This document shows positions 52,376-64,000 of a stretch of 64,000 nucleotides of DNA, piece after piece (position 1 is the first letter of the stretch; every line of letters begins with the position of its first letter). The notes beneath the pieces were generated by a model. That model had not been told where the DNA came from. It did not search any database and saw only the letters and a list, made by a program, of their open reading frames with translations. This DNA is from Comamonas terrae (GTDB lineage Bacteria > Pseudomonadota > Gammaproteobacteria > Burkholderiales > Burkholderiaceae_C), in contig NZ_BCNT01000012.1 of the NCBI RefSeq assembly GCF_001544075.1, positions 53,880-117,879 of the forward strand. The letters run 5' to 3'. The position numbers and the translations under genes were made by a program.

Positions 52376-52846
52376 TTATTTCCAGTAGGCGGGGCGCAGC
52401 AGCATGCCGGTGATGCGGTAGGGCGCCTGCGGCTCCACGGCCATTTCCAGCGGCACGAAGCCCTTCTGGCACGACAGCAGCACGCTGGCGGTGATGGGGT
52501 TGGAGACCTGCATGCGGCCGACGGGCTGGCAGCTGCCGGTACCCGAGCGCAGGGAGTCGAACGCCTTCTGGACGGCGTCCACGGGCGATTCCTTGATGAA
52601 TGGCTCGCTGAAGTTGCTGGCGGCGATTTTGCTCTTGCCGTTGATGGCGGCTACCACGGCCTGCAGGCGCTGCTTGAGGGCCGCATCGACGGCCGCCGCA
52701 TCGACCTTCGGCTGCGCCGCTGCCTGATCGGCAGGCGCCTCGGCGGGCTTGGCGGCTGCGTCCTGGGCCAGGGCATTGACGGAAAAACCTGCCGACAGAA
52801 CCAGTCCCGCCAGAACAAGGCCGCTGCGTGCTTTTTGAAGTGTCAT
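52376..52846 (-). CDS. Hypothetical exported protein
   Basis: 156 residues. A signal peptide (LVLAGLVLSAGFSVNALAQ) is followed by an Ala/Pro/Gln-rich linker and a ~110-residue domain with two cysteines (GSCQPVGRM and LLSCQKGFVP) that could form a disulfide. No known family. It has its own terminator and stands between the transporter operon and argG; the remaining 170 bp upstream show nothing clear. Confidence 0.75.
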   Translation of the reverse strand: MTLQKARSGLVLAGLVLSAGFSVNALAQDAAAKPAEAPADQAAAQPKVDAAAVDAALKQRLQAVVAAINGKSKIAASNFSEPFIKESPVDAVQKAFDSLRSGTGSCQPVGRMQVSNPITASVLLSCQKGFVPLEMAVEPQAPYRITGMLLRPAYWK

Positions 52847-53021
52847 GTATTGAGCCTTTCGTCTAACAATGCCGCGACTCTACCCGTGTTGGCCGTTCCG
52901 TATTGAAAGACCGGGGCTTGTTTTGTGTCAGCGGGTGTATGCGGCGCGGCGTGGGCCTGGAGCCCGATTCCTGCAAGTGACCGGGCGCGGGCGCTGGCCC
53001 GCAGGCGCTGGAGCGGGCGCG

Positions 53022-53044
53022 AAAAAGCCGCCCGCAGGCGGCTT
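53022..53044 (-). terminator. Terminator of argG
   Basis: On the minus strand: AAGCCGCC, TGCG loop, GGCGGCTTTTT, 26 bp after the argG stop. Confidence 0.85.
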
Positions 53045-53070
53045 GGATGAGGAAACGGCTGGCGGGCCGT

Positions 53071-54478
<1,408 letters not shown>

Positions 54479-54521
54479 TGGCTGGGCTGCAGCCGTCCGG
54501 GCCCGGGCGCAATCGGGTGCC

Positions 54522-54839
54522 TCAGGCGTAGTGGCAGATGTAGTGGTAGGCCTCGCTCACGCGGATGTCGAACTTGGAGTTCGCGGGAATCTGGAAGCTC
54601 TCGCCTGCCGAGGACTTCTTCCACTCGTCGCTGCCGTCCAGCCTGTACTCGCAGGAGCCGCCCACGCATTCCATGATCTCGGCGGCGGCCGTGCCGAAGG
54701 TCAGCGTGGCCGGCAGCACCACGCCCACGGACTTCCTGGTGCCGTCGGGCAGGGTGAAGCTGTGGCTGACGCACTTGCCGTCAAAGTACACATTGGCCTT
54801 GGTGGTGAGGGCCACGCCCTCAATGGTTTCGGTGGTCAT
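54522..54839 (-). CDS. ppnP: Pyrimidine/purine nucleoside phosphorylase PpnP
   Basis: 105-residue cupin of the DUF1255 (YaiE/PpnP) family, which phosphorolyses several nucleosides to base and ribose-1-phosphate. Typical segments: ANVYFDGKCVSHSFTLPDGTRKSVGVVLPATLTFGT, AEIMECVGGSCEYRL and a C-terminal EAYHYICHYA. Upstream of argG on the same strand, 113 bp apart; co-transcription is possible but no functional link is known. Confidence 0.93.
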   Translation of the reverse strand: MTTETIEGVALTTKANVYFDGKCVSHSFTLPDGTRKSVGVVLPATLTFGTAAAEIMECVGGSCEYRLDGSDEWKKSSAGESFQIPANSKFDIRVSEAYHYICHYA

Positions 54840-54922
54840 GGAAAGGAACGCAAAAGGCGTGGTCTAGGGACAAACCAGCCATTTTAGGCTACGGATCCGC
54901 TGCATGCGCGGCCTGCCCCAAA

Positions 54923-54954
54923 GAACAAGAGCCCCGTGGCTGGGGCTCTTGTTC
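54923..54954. terminator. 13-bp hairpin after the glycine-zipper gene
   Basis: GAACAAGAGCCCC (54923-54935) and GGGGCTCTTGTTC (54942-54954), six-base loop, only three or four T/A after it on either side. It lies 34 bp past the stop of the minus-strand gene at 54988 and is likely its terminator. Confidence 0.7.
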
Positions 54955-54987
54955 CTTTAGGTGCTGCGCGCGCACAGCTTGCCGGCA

Positions 54988-55713
54988 TCAACGGCGCCAG
55001 CCGCCGCGCCAGCCCGGCCGGTAGTAGCCGTGGTAGTGCGGGCGAGTGGCGTAGTAGGCGCCCGCACCGATGGCCGCGCCGATCAGCAGCGGCGCGACAT
55101 AGTCGCCAGCCGTATAGGCAGGCTGGGGCGCATAGTAGCCGCTCTGGTAGCTCGCCGCAGGCGCCACGGGTACGGTGCCATAAACCTGGGCGGGTGCGGG
55201 GTTGTCGTAGTAGCCGTTGCTGTTGTAGAGGTTGCCGTTGTCCGCGGGCGTCACGTTCAGCGCAATCCAGTCGCCGGGCGGCGTGGAGGTCTGCGTGGTG
55301 TAGTTGCGCCCACGGTATTCGTAGACCACGTTGTAGCCCACGGTCTGGTTCTGGTAGTAGTTCTGCGTGCTGCACTGGCGCACGGTCTGGTACTGGGGCG
55401 GGCCGTAGGCTTCGGCCTGGTTGCCCAGCATGGCGCCACCCACGGCGCCTGCAGCCGTTGCGGCTGCCCGGCCGGCGCCGCCGCCGATGGCATTGCCCAG
55501 CACGCCGCCGGCAATCGCGCCGATCACGGCCCCGGCACCGGTACTGCGCGGAGCCACGGCCACGGCCTGGTCATTGCAGACCTGCTGCGGCACGACCACT
55601 TGCTGCGTGATGGGGGTGGTGGACAGCACGCGGCCCCGTTCCTGGGCAAAGGCCACGGTGCTCATGGAGGCGGTTGCTGCAACCAGCGTCATTACTGCCA
55701 GGGGTTTCATCAT
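54988..55713 (-). CDS. Glycine-zipper 2TM outer-envelope protein
   Basis: 241 residues. Signal peptide (AVMTLVAATASMSTVAFA), a short region with one Cys, then a glycine zipper (GAGAVIGAIAGGVLGNAIGGG and AAGAVGGAMLGNQAEAYG) as in the Rick_17kDa/SlyB group, followed by a Tyr/Asn/Pro-rich domain and a His/Arg/Gly-rich tail (PHYHGYYRPGWRGGWRR). There is no lipobox, so it is probably not a lipoprotein. The role is likely structural in the envelope. AGGAG precedes the double ATG; 55713 is chosen. Confidence 0.85.
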   Translation of the reverse strand: MMKPLAVMTLVAATASMSTVAFAQERGRVLSTTPITQQVVVPQQVCNDQAVAVAPRSTGAGAVIGAIAGGVLGNAIGGGAGRAAATAAGAVGGAMLGNQAEAYGPPQYQTVRQCSTQNYYQNQTVGYNVVYEYRGRNYTTQTSTPPGDWIALNVTPADNGNLYNSNGYYDNPAPAQVYGTVPVAPAASYQSGYYAPQPAYTAGDYVAPLLIGAAIGAGAYYATRPHYHGYYRPGWRGGWRR

Positions 55714-55846
55714 TTTTCTCCTGTCATGGCGCTCTGTGCGCCAGACTGGAGAAAAGTTTAGTCCTCCCAGGTGAAGACCATGATGGCGCTGCGTAAATCT
55801 ACGTAAATCAATGTGGCAATGTGAGTGTTTGCCTCTCTCCGTCGCT

Positions 55847-56209
55847 TCAGGCCTGCAGCAGTGCCTGCCAGTCCTCGGCCTTGAAGCCCACGGTGATCCG
55901 GCCGCCAGGCCATTGCACCACGGGGCGCTTGATGACGCTGGGGTGCTCCACCATGACGGCGGCCGCGCTGGCGGAATCCCGGGCCTGCGCCTTGACGGCA
56001 TCGTCCAGCTTGCGCCAGGTCGTGCCCTGGCGGTTGAGCAGCTTTTCCCAGCCCACGGCCTCCATCCAGGCCGGCAGGCGCTCGGCCGGCACGCCCTGTT
56101 TCTTGAAGTCGTGGAAGTCGTAAGCGAGCCCTTGCTCGGTCAGCCAGCTGCGCGCTTTCTTGACGGTGTCGCAGTTGGGGATGCCGTAGAGCGTGATGGT
56201 GGAGGTCAT
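55847..56209 (-). CDS. ArsC/Spx/YffB family protein
   Basis: 120-residue thioredoxin-fold protein of the ArsC family, nearest in layout to E. coli YffB. It starts MTSTITLYGIPNCDTVKKARSWL, with a single cysteine in the NCDT active-site loop, and contains SVIKRPVVQWPGGRITVGF, the typical RP..... strand. Whether it reduces arsenate is doubtful; YffB has no proven activity on it. Divergent from folC, with the start codons 113 bp apart. Confidence 0.88.
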   Translation of the reverse strand: MTSTITLYGIPNCDTVKKARSWLTEQGLAYDFHDFKKQGVPAERLPAWMEAVGWEKLLNRQGTTWRKLDDAVKAQARDSASAAAVMVEHPSVIKRPVVQWPGGRITVGFKAEDWQALLQA

Positions 56210-56306
56210 GGGTCGGTTCCTGAAGATGGTTGCACCTGGCAAAGCATTTGGCAAAGCTTTTCGCCTGCCGCTAACGCGCCCGGCCATAGGGCCTCTGGTG
56301 CTGGGT

Positions 56307-56312
56307 GACAAT
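56307..56312 (+). promoter_or_regulatory. -10-like box close to the folC start
   Basis: GACAAT, 10 bases before the ATG, without a Shine-Dalgarno. Possible near-leaderless start. Confidence 0.3.
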
Positions 56313-56322
56313 AGCACCCAGT

Positions 56323-57648
56323 ATGCACACCACATTTCCCACATTGGATGAATGGCTCACATATTGCGAGCGTCTGCATCCCCAGAACATCGCCCTTGGC
56401 CTGGATCGCGTGCGCACCGTCGCGCAGCGCATGGAGCTGCATTTCGACTGCCCCGTGATCACGGTGGCGGGCACCAACGGCAAGGGGTCGACCTGCGCCA
56501 TGCTGGAAGCCGTGGCCCTGCAGTCCGGCTACCGGCCCGGCGTCTACACCTCGCCCCACCTCGTGCATTTCGAGGAACGCTGCCGCGTGGGCGGCGAGAT
56601 CGTCAGTGCCGGCGACCTGATTCCCCACTTCGAGCGGGTGGAGCAGGCCCGCGTGAAGGATGGCGCGGAGGTGGCGCTTACCTACTTCGAATTCACGACG
56701 CTGGCCATCCTGCATCTGATGAGCCAGTCCAGGCTGGACGTGGCGATCCTGGAAGTCGGCCTGGGCGGGCGCCTGGACGCGACCAACATCATTGACGCCG
56801 ACTGCGCGGTCATCACCAGCATCGACCTCGACCACATGGAACTGCTCGGCCCCGACCGCGAAAGCATTGGCCGCGAGAAGGCCGGCATCATGCGTACCGG
56901 CCGCCCCGTGATCGTCAGCGACCCCATGCCGCCGCAAAGCGTGATCGACCATGCCATGGAAATCGGCGCCGACCTGTGGCGCTTCGGCAAGGACTTCAAC
57001 TACGACGGCGACAAGCAGCAGTGGGGCTGGGCCGGCCGCGGCCGCCGCTATGCCGGCCTGGCCTATCCGGCACTGCGCGGCGCCAACCAGCTGGTCAACG
57101 CCTCGGGCGTGCTGGCGGCGCTGGAGGCCCTGCGCGGCCAGCTGCCTGTGACCGCGCAGGCCGTGCGCACGGGCCTGGCCATGGTGGAGCTGCCCGGGCG
57201 CTTCCAGATCATCCCGGGCCAGCCCACGCTGGTGCTGGACGTGGCGCACAACCCGCATTCGGTGGCGGCGCTGACGGCCAACCTCGATGCCATGGGCTAT
57301 TTCCCGACCACGCATGCCGTGTTCGGCGCCATGGCCGACAAGGACTGGGCCCCCATGCTCACCAAGGTCGCGCCGCTGATCGACCGCTGGTACTTCACCG
57401 ACCTGCCGACGCCGCGCGCGGACACGGCCGAAGGGCTCAAGGCCAAGCTGGCCGAGCTGCAGTCCCGGGCCGGTCTGCGCACCGATGTGAGCATGCAGAC
57501 CTTCGCCAACCCCCAGCAGGCTCTGGACGCCGCGGTGGAGGCTGCCCAGGCGGCTGATAGAATCGTGGTCTTTGGTTCGTTCTACACCGTGGGCGGCGTG
57601 CTGCAGAACGGCACGCCCCGCTTGAACGCCAAACACCTGGGCAACTGA
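56323..57648 (+). CDS. folC: Folylpolyglutamate/dihydrofolate synthase FolC
   Basis: Bifunctional enzyme that makes dihydrofolate from dihydropteroate and adds further glutamates. 441 residues of the Mur ligase fold: P-loop VAGTNGKGSTCAML, TSPHLVHFEERCRVGGE, EVGLGGRLDATN, GREKAGIMRTGRPVI and the C-terminal LVLDVAHNPHSVAAL. ATG 56323 (MHTTFPTLDEW) is preferred to a GTG six codons upstream. First gene of folC, SPOR protein, cvpA, purF, an order known from E. coli and other proteobacteria. Confidence 0.96.
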   Translation: MHTTFPTLDEWLTYCERLHPQNIALGLDRVRTVAQRMELHFDCPVITVAGTNGKGSTCAMLEAVALQSGYRPGVYTSPHLVHFEERCRVGGEIVSAGDLIPHFERVEQARVKDGAEVALTYFEFTTLAILHLMSQSRLDVAILEVGLGGRLDATNIIDADCAVITSIDLDHMELLGPDRESIGREKAGIMRTGRPVIVSDPMPPQSVIDHAMEIGADLWRFGKDFNYDGDKQQWGWAGRGRRYAGLAYPALRGANQLVNASGVLAALEALRGQLPVTAQAVRTGLAMVELPGRFQIIPGQPTLVLDVAHNPHSVAALTANLDAMGYFPTTHAVFGAMADKDWAPMLTKVAPLIDRWYFTDLPTPRADTAEGLKAKLAELQSRAGLRTDVSMQTFANPQQALDAAVEAAQAADRIVVFGSFYTVGGVLQNGTPRLNAKHLGN

Positions 57649-57707
57649 AACTACGGCCTGCCGCTGCGGCATGGCTGCGGTCACAGGCCTGAACGAGTCC
57701 GTACTCC

Positions 57708-58679
57708 ATGGCACTTTTCAATATTCGTTGGCCCGGCAAGAAAGATGATGGCGCGCAAGCCGTGCCTGGCGCCAAGCGGCCCGGCCGGCTGGCCCAGGGC
57801 GAGAGCGTGGAGGCCATGCGCCGCCGTGCCCGCCATCGCCTGATCGGCGCTGCAGTGCTGGTGCTGGCAGGGGTGATCGGGTTCCCGCTGCTGTTCGATA
57901 CCCAGCCGCGGCCCATTCCCGTGGACATCCCGATCGAGATTCCGGACCGCGACAACGCCGCTCCCGTGGTGGTGCCCGGCGCCAATGCCGTCGGCGGCGT
58001 GGCCGCGTCCAACGGCCAGGTCACGGCCCGTGCCTCGCTGGGCGACGGCGAGGAAGAGATTCCGTCGCGCGGTGTCGCGCCAGCTCCCGCGCCGGCTCCC
58101 AAGCCTGCCGCTCCTGAACCTGCTGCACCGGCTCCTGCCATCGCTGCGCCGGCGCCTGCCGTGGTGCCGCCGGCTCCCAAACCCGAGCCCAAGCCCGAGG
58201 CCAGGCCGGAGCGCAAGCCCGAACCCAAACCCGAGGCCAAGCCGGAACCCAAACCGGAGCCCAAGCACAAGCCCGAGGCCAAGCCGGAGCCTAAACCCGA
58301 ACCCAAGCCGGAGCCTAAACCCGAACCCAAGCCGGAGCCCAAGCATAAGCCCGAGCCCGGCAAGAGCGACGAGGCCGCACGCGCTCGCGCCCTGCTCGAG
58401 GGCCGCAGCGCTCCCGCTGCATCGGCGGGCGATTCGGCCAGTGCGGGCAACGAGCGCTTCATCATTCAGATCGGCGCCTTTGCCGAGGCCAGCAAGGCCA
58501 ACGAGATCAAGTCCAAGCTCGGCGGTGCCGGCCTGAACGCTTTCACGCAGACCGTGGATACCAAGGATGGCAAGCGCACGCGGGTGCGCGTGGGCCCGTT
58601 CAGCAGCCGGGCCGATGCCGACAAGGCGGCCGCCCGCGTGAAGGGCCTGGGCCTGCCGGCCTCGGTGTTCAAGGGCTGA
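57708..58679 (+). CDS. SPOR domain protein (DedD/FtsN-like)
   Basis: 323 residues. A short cytoplasmic part, one membrane helix (about 43-63, LIGAAVLVLAGVIGFPLLF), a long periplasmic Pro/Ala/Lys/Glu linker with many KPEP units (about 165-222), and a C-terminal SPOR domain (about 246-323: RFIIQIGAFAEASKANEIKSKL...RTRVRVGPFSSRADADKAA). SPOR domains bind denuded glycan at the division septum. Same position as dedD between folC and cvpA in E. coli, which suggests a DedD-like role in division. Confidence 0.9.
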   Translation: MALFNIRWPGKKDDGAQAVPGAKRPGRLAQGESVEAMRRRARHRLIGAAVLVLAGVIGFPLLFDTQPRPIPVDIPIEIPDRDNAAPVVVPGANAVGGVAASNGQVTARASLGDGEEEIPSRGVAPAPAPAPKPAAPEPAAPAPAIAAPAPAVVPPAPKPEPKPEARPERKPEPKPEAKPEPKPEPKHKPEAKPEPKPEPKPEPKPEPKPEPKHKPEPGKSDEAARARALLEGRSAPAASAGDSASAGNERFIIQIGAFAEASKANEIKSKLGGAGLNAFTQTVDTKDGKRTRVRVGPFSSRADADKAAARVKGLGLPASVFKG

Positions 58680-58742
58680 CAGGACAGGTGCCGGCAGGCG
58701 AGACGGTCTGAAGACATACGCGCGACATAGAACCAGGCTCTC

Positions 58743-59243
58743 ATGACCACGCTGGACTGGATTTTGGTGGCCGTCTTGCTGGGCTCCATGCTGCTGGGGG
58801 CCTGGCGCGGCCTGGTCTATGAAGTGCTGTCGCTGGTCGGCTGGATCGTGGCCTTCGTCGTGGCGCGCACCTGGGCGCAGGACATGGCGCAGTGGCTGCC
58901 GCTGGACGGCTGGGACATGCAGCTGCGCTATGCGGCCGGCTTTGTGCTGCTGCTGGTGGCGGCCATGTTTGCCTGGGGGCTGGTGTCCTGGCTGTCCAAG
59001 CAGCTGATCGAGGCCGTGGGCCTGCGGCCCGTGGACCGCACGCTGGGCGCGCTGTTCGGGGTTCTGCGCGGCGTTTTGCTGCTGCTGGTGCTGGCGCTGG
59101 TGATCCGCTACACGCCGCTGCACACCGCGCCGTGGTGGCAACAGTCGGAACTGGCGCCTTGGTTGTCCGAGGCATTGGGGATGGCGCTGCCGGCATTGCC
59201 GGCGCAGTGGGAGCAATATCTGCCGGCGGCTGCGGGAACTTGA
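58743..59243 (+). CDS. cvpA: CvpA family membrane protein
   Basis: 166 residues, four membrane helices, typical of CvpA (colicin V production), found upstream of purF in many proteobacteria. Start MTTLDWILVAVLLGSMLLGAWRGLVYEVLSLVGWIVAF and GLRPVDRTLGALFGVLRGVL are conserved. In enterics CvpA is linked to envelope stress tolerance; a precise role is unknown. It lies 63 bp after the SPOR gene and 206 bp before purF. I see nothing distinct in that 206-bp gap. Confidence 0.92.
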   Translation: MTTLDWILVAVLLGSMLLGAWRGLVYEVLSLVGWIVAFVVARTWAQDMAQWLPLDGWDMQLRYAAGFVLLLVAAMFAWGLVSWLSKQLIEAVGLRPVDRTLGALFGVLRGVLLLLVLALVIRYTPLHTAPWWQQSELAPWLSEALGMALPALPAQWEQYLPAAAGT

Positions 59244-59449
59244 AGCGGCCGGCAATGCCGCCAGATGCAAGACATGCCGGGGCGGCCAGGATGAAGGAAT
59301 ACGGCGGCTGCGGCCAAGCGCTGCAGCCGCCGCGAGGAATCCGGTGCAGGTGCGATCCATCTGCACCCGGTGAAAACGCAGGCCAGCCAATGGTGGCGGG
59401 CAGGCGAGTGTGGCGAGGGGCAGCCTTCGCAAACCAATGGAACGCTACT

Positions 59450-60958
<1,509 letters not shown>

Positions 60959-61300
60959 TCCGCGCTGGCGGAACTGCGCCGGCCCTGCGTCATGATCCCG
61001 GTGGCAGCAAGAATGGCCATTCGAGAGGAAAATGCGGCCAGCAGGGCTGGCGGCTCTGTTCCAGGGCCTGTGCAAGTTGGCTATCGAAAAGATGAGCAGC
61101 TTGCGCAGGCCTGCCAAGAGTTTCCAATGGTTTCATTGCCATAACTCTTGGGGAAGAAGCGCCAGCAGCTTTGATTTTCATAGCTGGCGCTGAATGCAGG
61201 CCGGCAGGAAGAAAAGGCGGAGCGTCCGAGCAATGTGGCCCAGAACGAGGCCACTTTGTCTTTGCTGCCCGTCGTGTTCCGTACCATCTGGACAACCATT
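60959..61300. other. 342-bp gap between purF and metZ
   Basis: It contains copy 8 of repeat A (61074-61195) and otherwise no RNA gene, terminator or operator I can identify. An in-frame extension of metZ back to GTG 61235 is possible. Confidence 0.5.
61074..61195. repeat. Dispersed repeat A, copy 8 (rearranged halves)
   Basis: GGCTATCGAAAAGATGAGCAGCTTGCGC on the left is a weak half; on the right AAGCGCCAGCAGCTTTGATT (61158-61177) runs into TTTTCATAGCTGGCGCT (61176-61192), two cores head to head. Confidence 0.55.
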
Positions 61301-62512
61301 GTGACCAACAAGACATTACCCGAGGGCTTGCATCCCGACACGCTGGCCGTGCGCGAGGCCGTTGAACGCAGCCAGTGGGGCGAGCATTGCGAAGCCCTGT
61401 ACATGACCAGCAGCTTCGTGCAGCCCGACTGCGCCACCGCCGCGCGCCGCTTTGCCAACGAAGAGCCCGGCTTCACCTACAGCCGCACGGGCAATCCCAC
61501 GGTCACCAGCTTCGAAAAGCGCCTGGCCGCCATGGAAGGCACGGAGTGCGCCGTGGCCACCTCCACGGGCATGTCGGCCATCCTGCTGGTGGCGCTGACC
61601 GCGCTCAAGGCCGGCGACCATGTGATCTGCTCGCAGTCCATGTTCGGCTCCACCATCAAGCTGCTGGGCACCGAAATGGCCCGCTTCGGCGTGGAAACCA
61701 GCTTCGTCTCGCAGACCGACATCGAAGCCTGGAAGGCCGCCGTCAAGCCCAATACGCGGCTGCTGTTCGCCGAGACGCCCACCAATCCGCTGACCGACCT
61801 GTGCGACATTGCCGCGCTGGCCGAGCTGGCCCATGTCCACAACGCGCTGCTGGCCGTGGACAACAGCTTTGCCACGCCCGTGCTGCAGCAGCCGGCCAAG
61901 CTGGGCGCCGACCTGGTCGTGCACTCGGGCACCAAGTTCCTGGACGGCCAGGGACGCGTGATGGCCGGCGCCGTCTGCGGCACCATTGCGCTGGTGGACA
62001 AGGTCATGGGCACCTTCCTGCGCAGCGGCGGCCTCAACATCGCGCCGTACAACGCGTGGACCGTGATGAAGGGCCTGGAGACCCTGGCACTGCGCGTCAG
62101 GGCCCAAAGTGCCGCGGCGCTGGAGCTGGCGGCCTGGCTGGAGTCGCACCCCAAGGTGGCGCGCGTCTACTACCCGGGCCTCAAGAGCCATCCCCAACAT
62201 GCACTGGCCATGCGCCAGCAAAACGGCATGGGCGGCGCCGTGCTGGCCTTCGACGTGGCCGGCGAGGGCGCCGAGCAGCTGCGAGCCAATGCCTTCCACG
62301 TGGTGGACAGCACCCGCCTGTGCTCCATCACCGCCAACCTGGGCGATGTGAAGACCACCATCACCCATCCGGCCAGCACCTCGCACGGCCGCCTGACCGA
62401 AGCCCAGCGCCAGGCCGCCGGCGTGGGCCAGGGCCTGATTCGCATTTCCGTGGGTCTGGAGCATCTCGAAGATCTCAAGGCCGATATTTCCCGCGGACTG
62501 GACACACTCTGA
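61301..62512 (+). CDS. metZ: O-succinylhomoserine sulfhydrylase MetZ
   Basis: PLP enzyme that makes homocysteine directly from O-succinylhomoserine and sulfide in methionine synthesis. 403 residues of the Cys/Met metabolism family: [32 protein letters not shown], the PLP lysine (Lys212) in [12 protein letters not shown], and the C-terminal [17 protein letters not shown] 61301 gives the usual N terminus ([14 protein letters not shown]); GTG 61235 is an alternative. Distinguished from cystathionine gamma-synthase by overall sequence and the purF-metZ order; still inference. Its stop overlaps the gltX start (TGATG). Confidence 0.9.
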   Translation: MTNKTLPEGLHPDTLAVREAVERSQWGEHCEALYMTSSFVQPDCATAARRFANEEPGFTYSRTGNPTVTSFEKRLAAMEGTECAVATSTGMSAILLVALTALKAGDHVICSQSMFGSTIKLLGTEMARFGVETSFVSQTDIEAWKAAVKPNTRLLFAETPTNPLTDLCDIAALAELAHVHNALLAVDNSFATPVLQQPAKLGADLVVHSGTKFLDGQGRVMAGAVCGTIALVDKVMGTFLRSGGLNIAPYNAWTVMKGLETLALRVRAQSAAALELAAWLESHPKVARVYYPGLKSHPQHALAMRQQNGMGGAVLAFDVAGEGAEQLRANAFHVVDSTRLCSITANLGDVKTTITHPASTSHGRLTEAQRQAAGVGQGLIRISVGLEHLEDLKADISRGLDTL

Positions 62513-63918
62513 TGACGCAAAAAGTACGTACCCGATTCGCCCCGTCCCCCACGGGCTTCATCCACCTGGGCAACATCCGCTCGGCACTGTATCCCTGGGC
62601 GTTCGCCCGCGCCAACCAGGGCGATTTCATCCTGCGCATCGAGGACACGGACCTGGAGCGCTCCACCCAGGCATCGGTGGACGTGATCCTGGAGGGCATG
62701 GCCTGGCTGCAGCTCGACCATGACGAAGGCCCGTTCTACCAGATGCAGCGCATGGACCGCTACAAGGAGGTGCTGGCCAGGCTGCAGGAGAAAGGCTACG
62801 TCTATCCCTGCTACATGAGCATGGAAGAACTGGACGCGCTGCGCGAAAGGCAGATGGCCAACAAGGAAAAGCCGCGCTACGACGGCACTTGGCGCCCCGA
62901 GCCCGGCAAGGTGCTGCCGCCCGTGCCCGAGGGCGTCAGGCCCGTGCTGCGCTTCAAGACGCCGCAGACCGGCGTGGTCGGCTGGGACGACAAGTGCAAG
63001 GGGCGCATCGAGTTCCAGAACGCCGAGCTCGACGACCTGGTGATCGCACGCCCCGACGGCACGCCCACCTATAACTTCTGTGTCTGCGTGGACGATATGG
63101 ACATGGGGATCACCCATGTGATCCGCGGCGACGACCATGTCAACAACACGCCGCGCCAGATCCACATCTTCGAGGCGCTGGGCGCCCAGGTTCCGGTCTT
63201 TGCCCACCTGCCCACCGTGCTCAACGAGCAGGGCGAGAAGATGAGCAAGCGCAACGGCGCCAAGGCCGTGACGCAGTACCGCGATGAAGGCTATCTGCCC
63301 GACGCCATGGTCAACTACTTGGCCCGCCTGGGCTGGAGCCATGGCGACGACGAGATCTTCAGCCGCGCCCAGTTCCTGGAGTGGTTCAACCTCGACCACC
63401 TGGGCCGCAGCGCCGGCCAGTTCGACGAGGCCAAGCTGCGCTGGGTCAATGCCCAGCACCTGAAGGCCATGGACGATGCCCGGCTGGCACAGCTGGCCAA
63501 GCCCTTCGTGGTCAAGGCCGGCGTCGATGCCGCGCTGCTCGAAGCCGACGACCGCCTGGTGCGCATCTGTGCACTGTTCAAGGACCGCTGCGAAACCCTG
63601 GTGGACCTGGCCAACTGGGCCAAGGTCTTCTATGTGGACGGGGTGGAGCGCAATGCCGAGGACTACGCCAAGCACGTGACCGAAGCCGCGGGTCCGGTGC
63701 TCGACGCCTTTGCCGCCGCCATGGAAACCGTGGAGTGGACCAAGGACGCCATCGCCGCCGCCATCAAGGAAGTGCTCAAGGCGCAGTGCGTGAAGATGCC
63801 GGCCCTGGCCATGCCCGTGCGCGTGCTGGCGGTGGGCACGGCCCACACGCCCTCGGTCGACGCGGTCATCGAACTGCTGGGACGCGAAAAAATTCTCTCG
63901 CGTTTGAAAAACCGCTAA
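62512..63918 (+). CDS. gltX: Glutamyl-tRNA synthetase
   Basis: Charges tRNA-Glu. 468 residues, class I: HIGH-like HLGN (18-21) in [25 protein letters not shown]-like KMSKR starting at Lys243, and the helical anticodon-binding domain at the C terminus. The start overlaps the metZ stop by one base, so translation is probably coupled although the functions are unrelated. Full-length GluRS; no sign of a truncated YadB paralogue. Confidence 0.97.
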   Translation: MTQKVRTRFAPSPTGFIHLGNIRSALYPWAFARANQGDFILRIEDTDLERSTQASVDVILEGMAWLQLDHDEGPFYQMQRMDRYKEVLARLQEKGYVYPCYMSMEELDALRERQMANKEKPRYDGTWRPEPGKVLPPVPEGVRPVLRFKTPQTGVVGWDDKCKGRIEFQNAELDDLVIARPDGTPTYNFCVCVDDMDMGITHVIRGDDHVNNTPRQIHIFEALGAQVPVFAHLPTVLNEQGEKMSKRNGAKAVTQYRDEGYLPDAMVNYLARLGWSHGDDEIFSRAQFLEWFNLDHLGRSAGQFDEAKLRWVNAQHLKAMDDARLAQLAKPFVVKAGVDAALLEADDRLVRICALFKDRCETLVDLANWAKVFYVDGVERNAEDYAKHVTEAAGPVLDAFAAAMETVEWTKDAIAAAIKEVLKAQCVKMPALAMPVRVLAVGTAHTPSVDAVIELLGREKILSRLKNR

Positions 63919-63933
63919 AAACCTGTCTATAAT
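63904..63933 (+). promoter_or_regulatory. Strong sigma-70 promoter, probably of an rRNA operon
   Basis: TTGAAA (63904-63909), an 18-bp spacer, TATAAT (63928-63933), starting within the last gltX codons. It is followed by the boxB/boxA-like leader. Confidence 0.75.
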
Positions 63934-63939
63934 TTGAGG

Positions 63940-64000
63940 CTCTGCACAACGCGACAAATTGATTGTTGCATTGCAAGGCGAAAGCCTTGGGCAGGTCTTT
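63940..64000 (+). promoter_or_regulatory. rRNA-operon-type antitermination leader (partial)
   Basis: A CAAGGC-GAAA-GCCTTG hairpin (63974-63989, boxB-like) is followed by GCAGGTCTTT, which resembles the first bases of boxA (consensus TGCTCTTTAACA) and is cut by the window end. The 16S gene would be expected beyond base 64000. Inference, but specific. Confidence 0.6.

Overview
The window is GC-rich bacterial chromosome, densely packed on both strands, with no prophage, insertion sequence or CRISPR array visible. Gene families and order (trxA next to rho, a betaproteobacterial 4.5S RNA beside dnaX, ybaB-recR, moaA-mobA-moeA, folC-SPOR-cvpA-purF-metZ-gltX) and two short dispersed repeats that I recall from Acidovorax, Comamonas and Delftia point to the Comamonadaceae (Betaproteobacteria). 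I cannot fix the genus from sequence alone; Delftia or Comamonas is a guess.

Layout. 1-3.3 kb: 5' part of rho (runs off the left edge), trxA, a HI0933/BaiN-type flavoprotein and a GNAT acetyltransferase. 3.4-7.1 kb: 4.5S RNA divergent from dnaX, then ybaB, a structured candidate RNA ending in a terminator, and recR. 7.2-10.8 kb: mltD-gloB divergent from a methyltransferase and rnhA. 10.9-14.8 kb: molybdenum cofactor genes moaA-mobA-moeA on the minus strand, followed by a thioredoxin-like gene. 14.8-17.9 kb: DUF2889, a Crp/Fnr regulator divergent from an Mpo1-like membrane protein, and pyrophosphatase. 18-22 kb: two paralogous chemoreceptors. 22-28.3 kb: rlhA, a branched-chain amino acid type binding protein, a TadA-alpha/beta hydrolase fusion and an LD-carboxypeptidase with a His-rich N terminus. 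28.4-31.5 kb: genes of unknown function, including a three-repeat HTH-like protein overlapping a large membrane protein. 31.6-37.7 kb: penicillin acylase family protein, hydrolase, Tas-type aldo/keto reductase, ybaK and plsY. 37.8-43 kb: a cluster of DUF4178, DUF350, a membrane-anchored spermidine-synthase-like enzyme and a Tat-exported FAD lipoprotein. 43-49 kb: degenerate HD-GYP protein, retropepsin-like protease, yajQ, murB, SPW protein, MBL-fold protein and a LysR regulator. 49-52.2 kb: HisPMQ-type amino acid ABC transporter with its binding protein. 52.3-56.2 kb: secreted protein, argG, ppnP, glycine-zipper protein and an ArsC/Spx-like protein. 56.3-63.9 kb: folC, SPOR protein, cvpA, purF, metZ and gltX. 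The last 100 bases look like the promoter and antitermination leader of an rRNA operon.

Most genes are housekeeping. The most interesting signals are: the 37.8-43 kb polyamine-type membrane cluster with no adjacent speD; a dispersed ~50-bp repeat with eight copies, two of them in frame inside coding sequences (moeA and the FAD lipoprotein); the folded RNA-like stretch between ybaB and recR; an A9 slippery run in dnaX followed by a -1 frame stop; the TadA fusion whose hydrolase half lacks a normal nucleophile; and several genes with a -10-like box 7-10 nt before ATG and no Shine-Dalgarno. All assignments come from reading the sequence and from memory of protein families; no database search was run.
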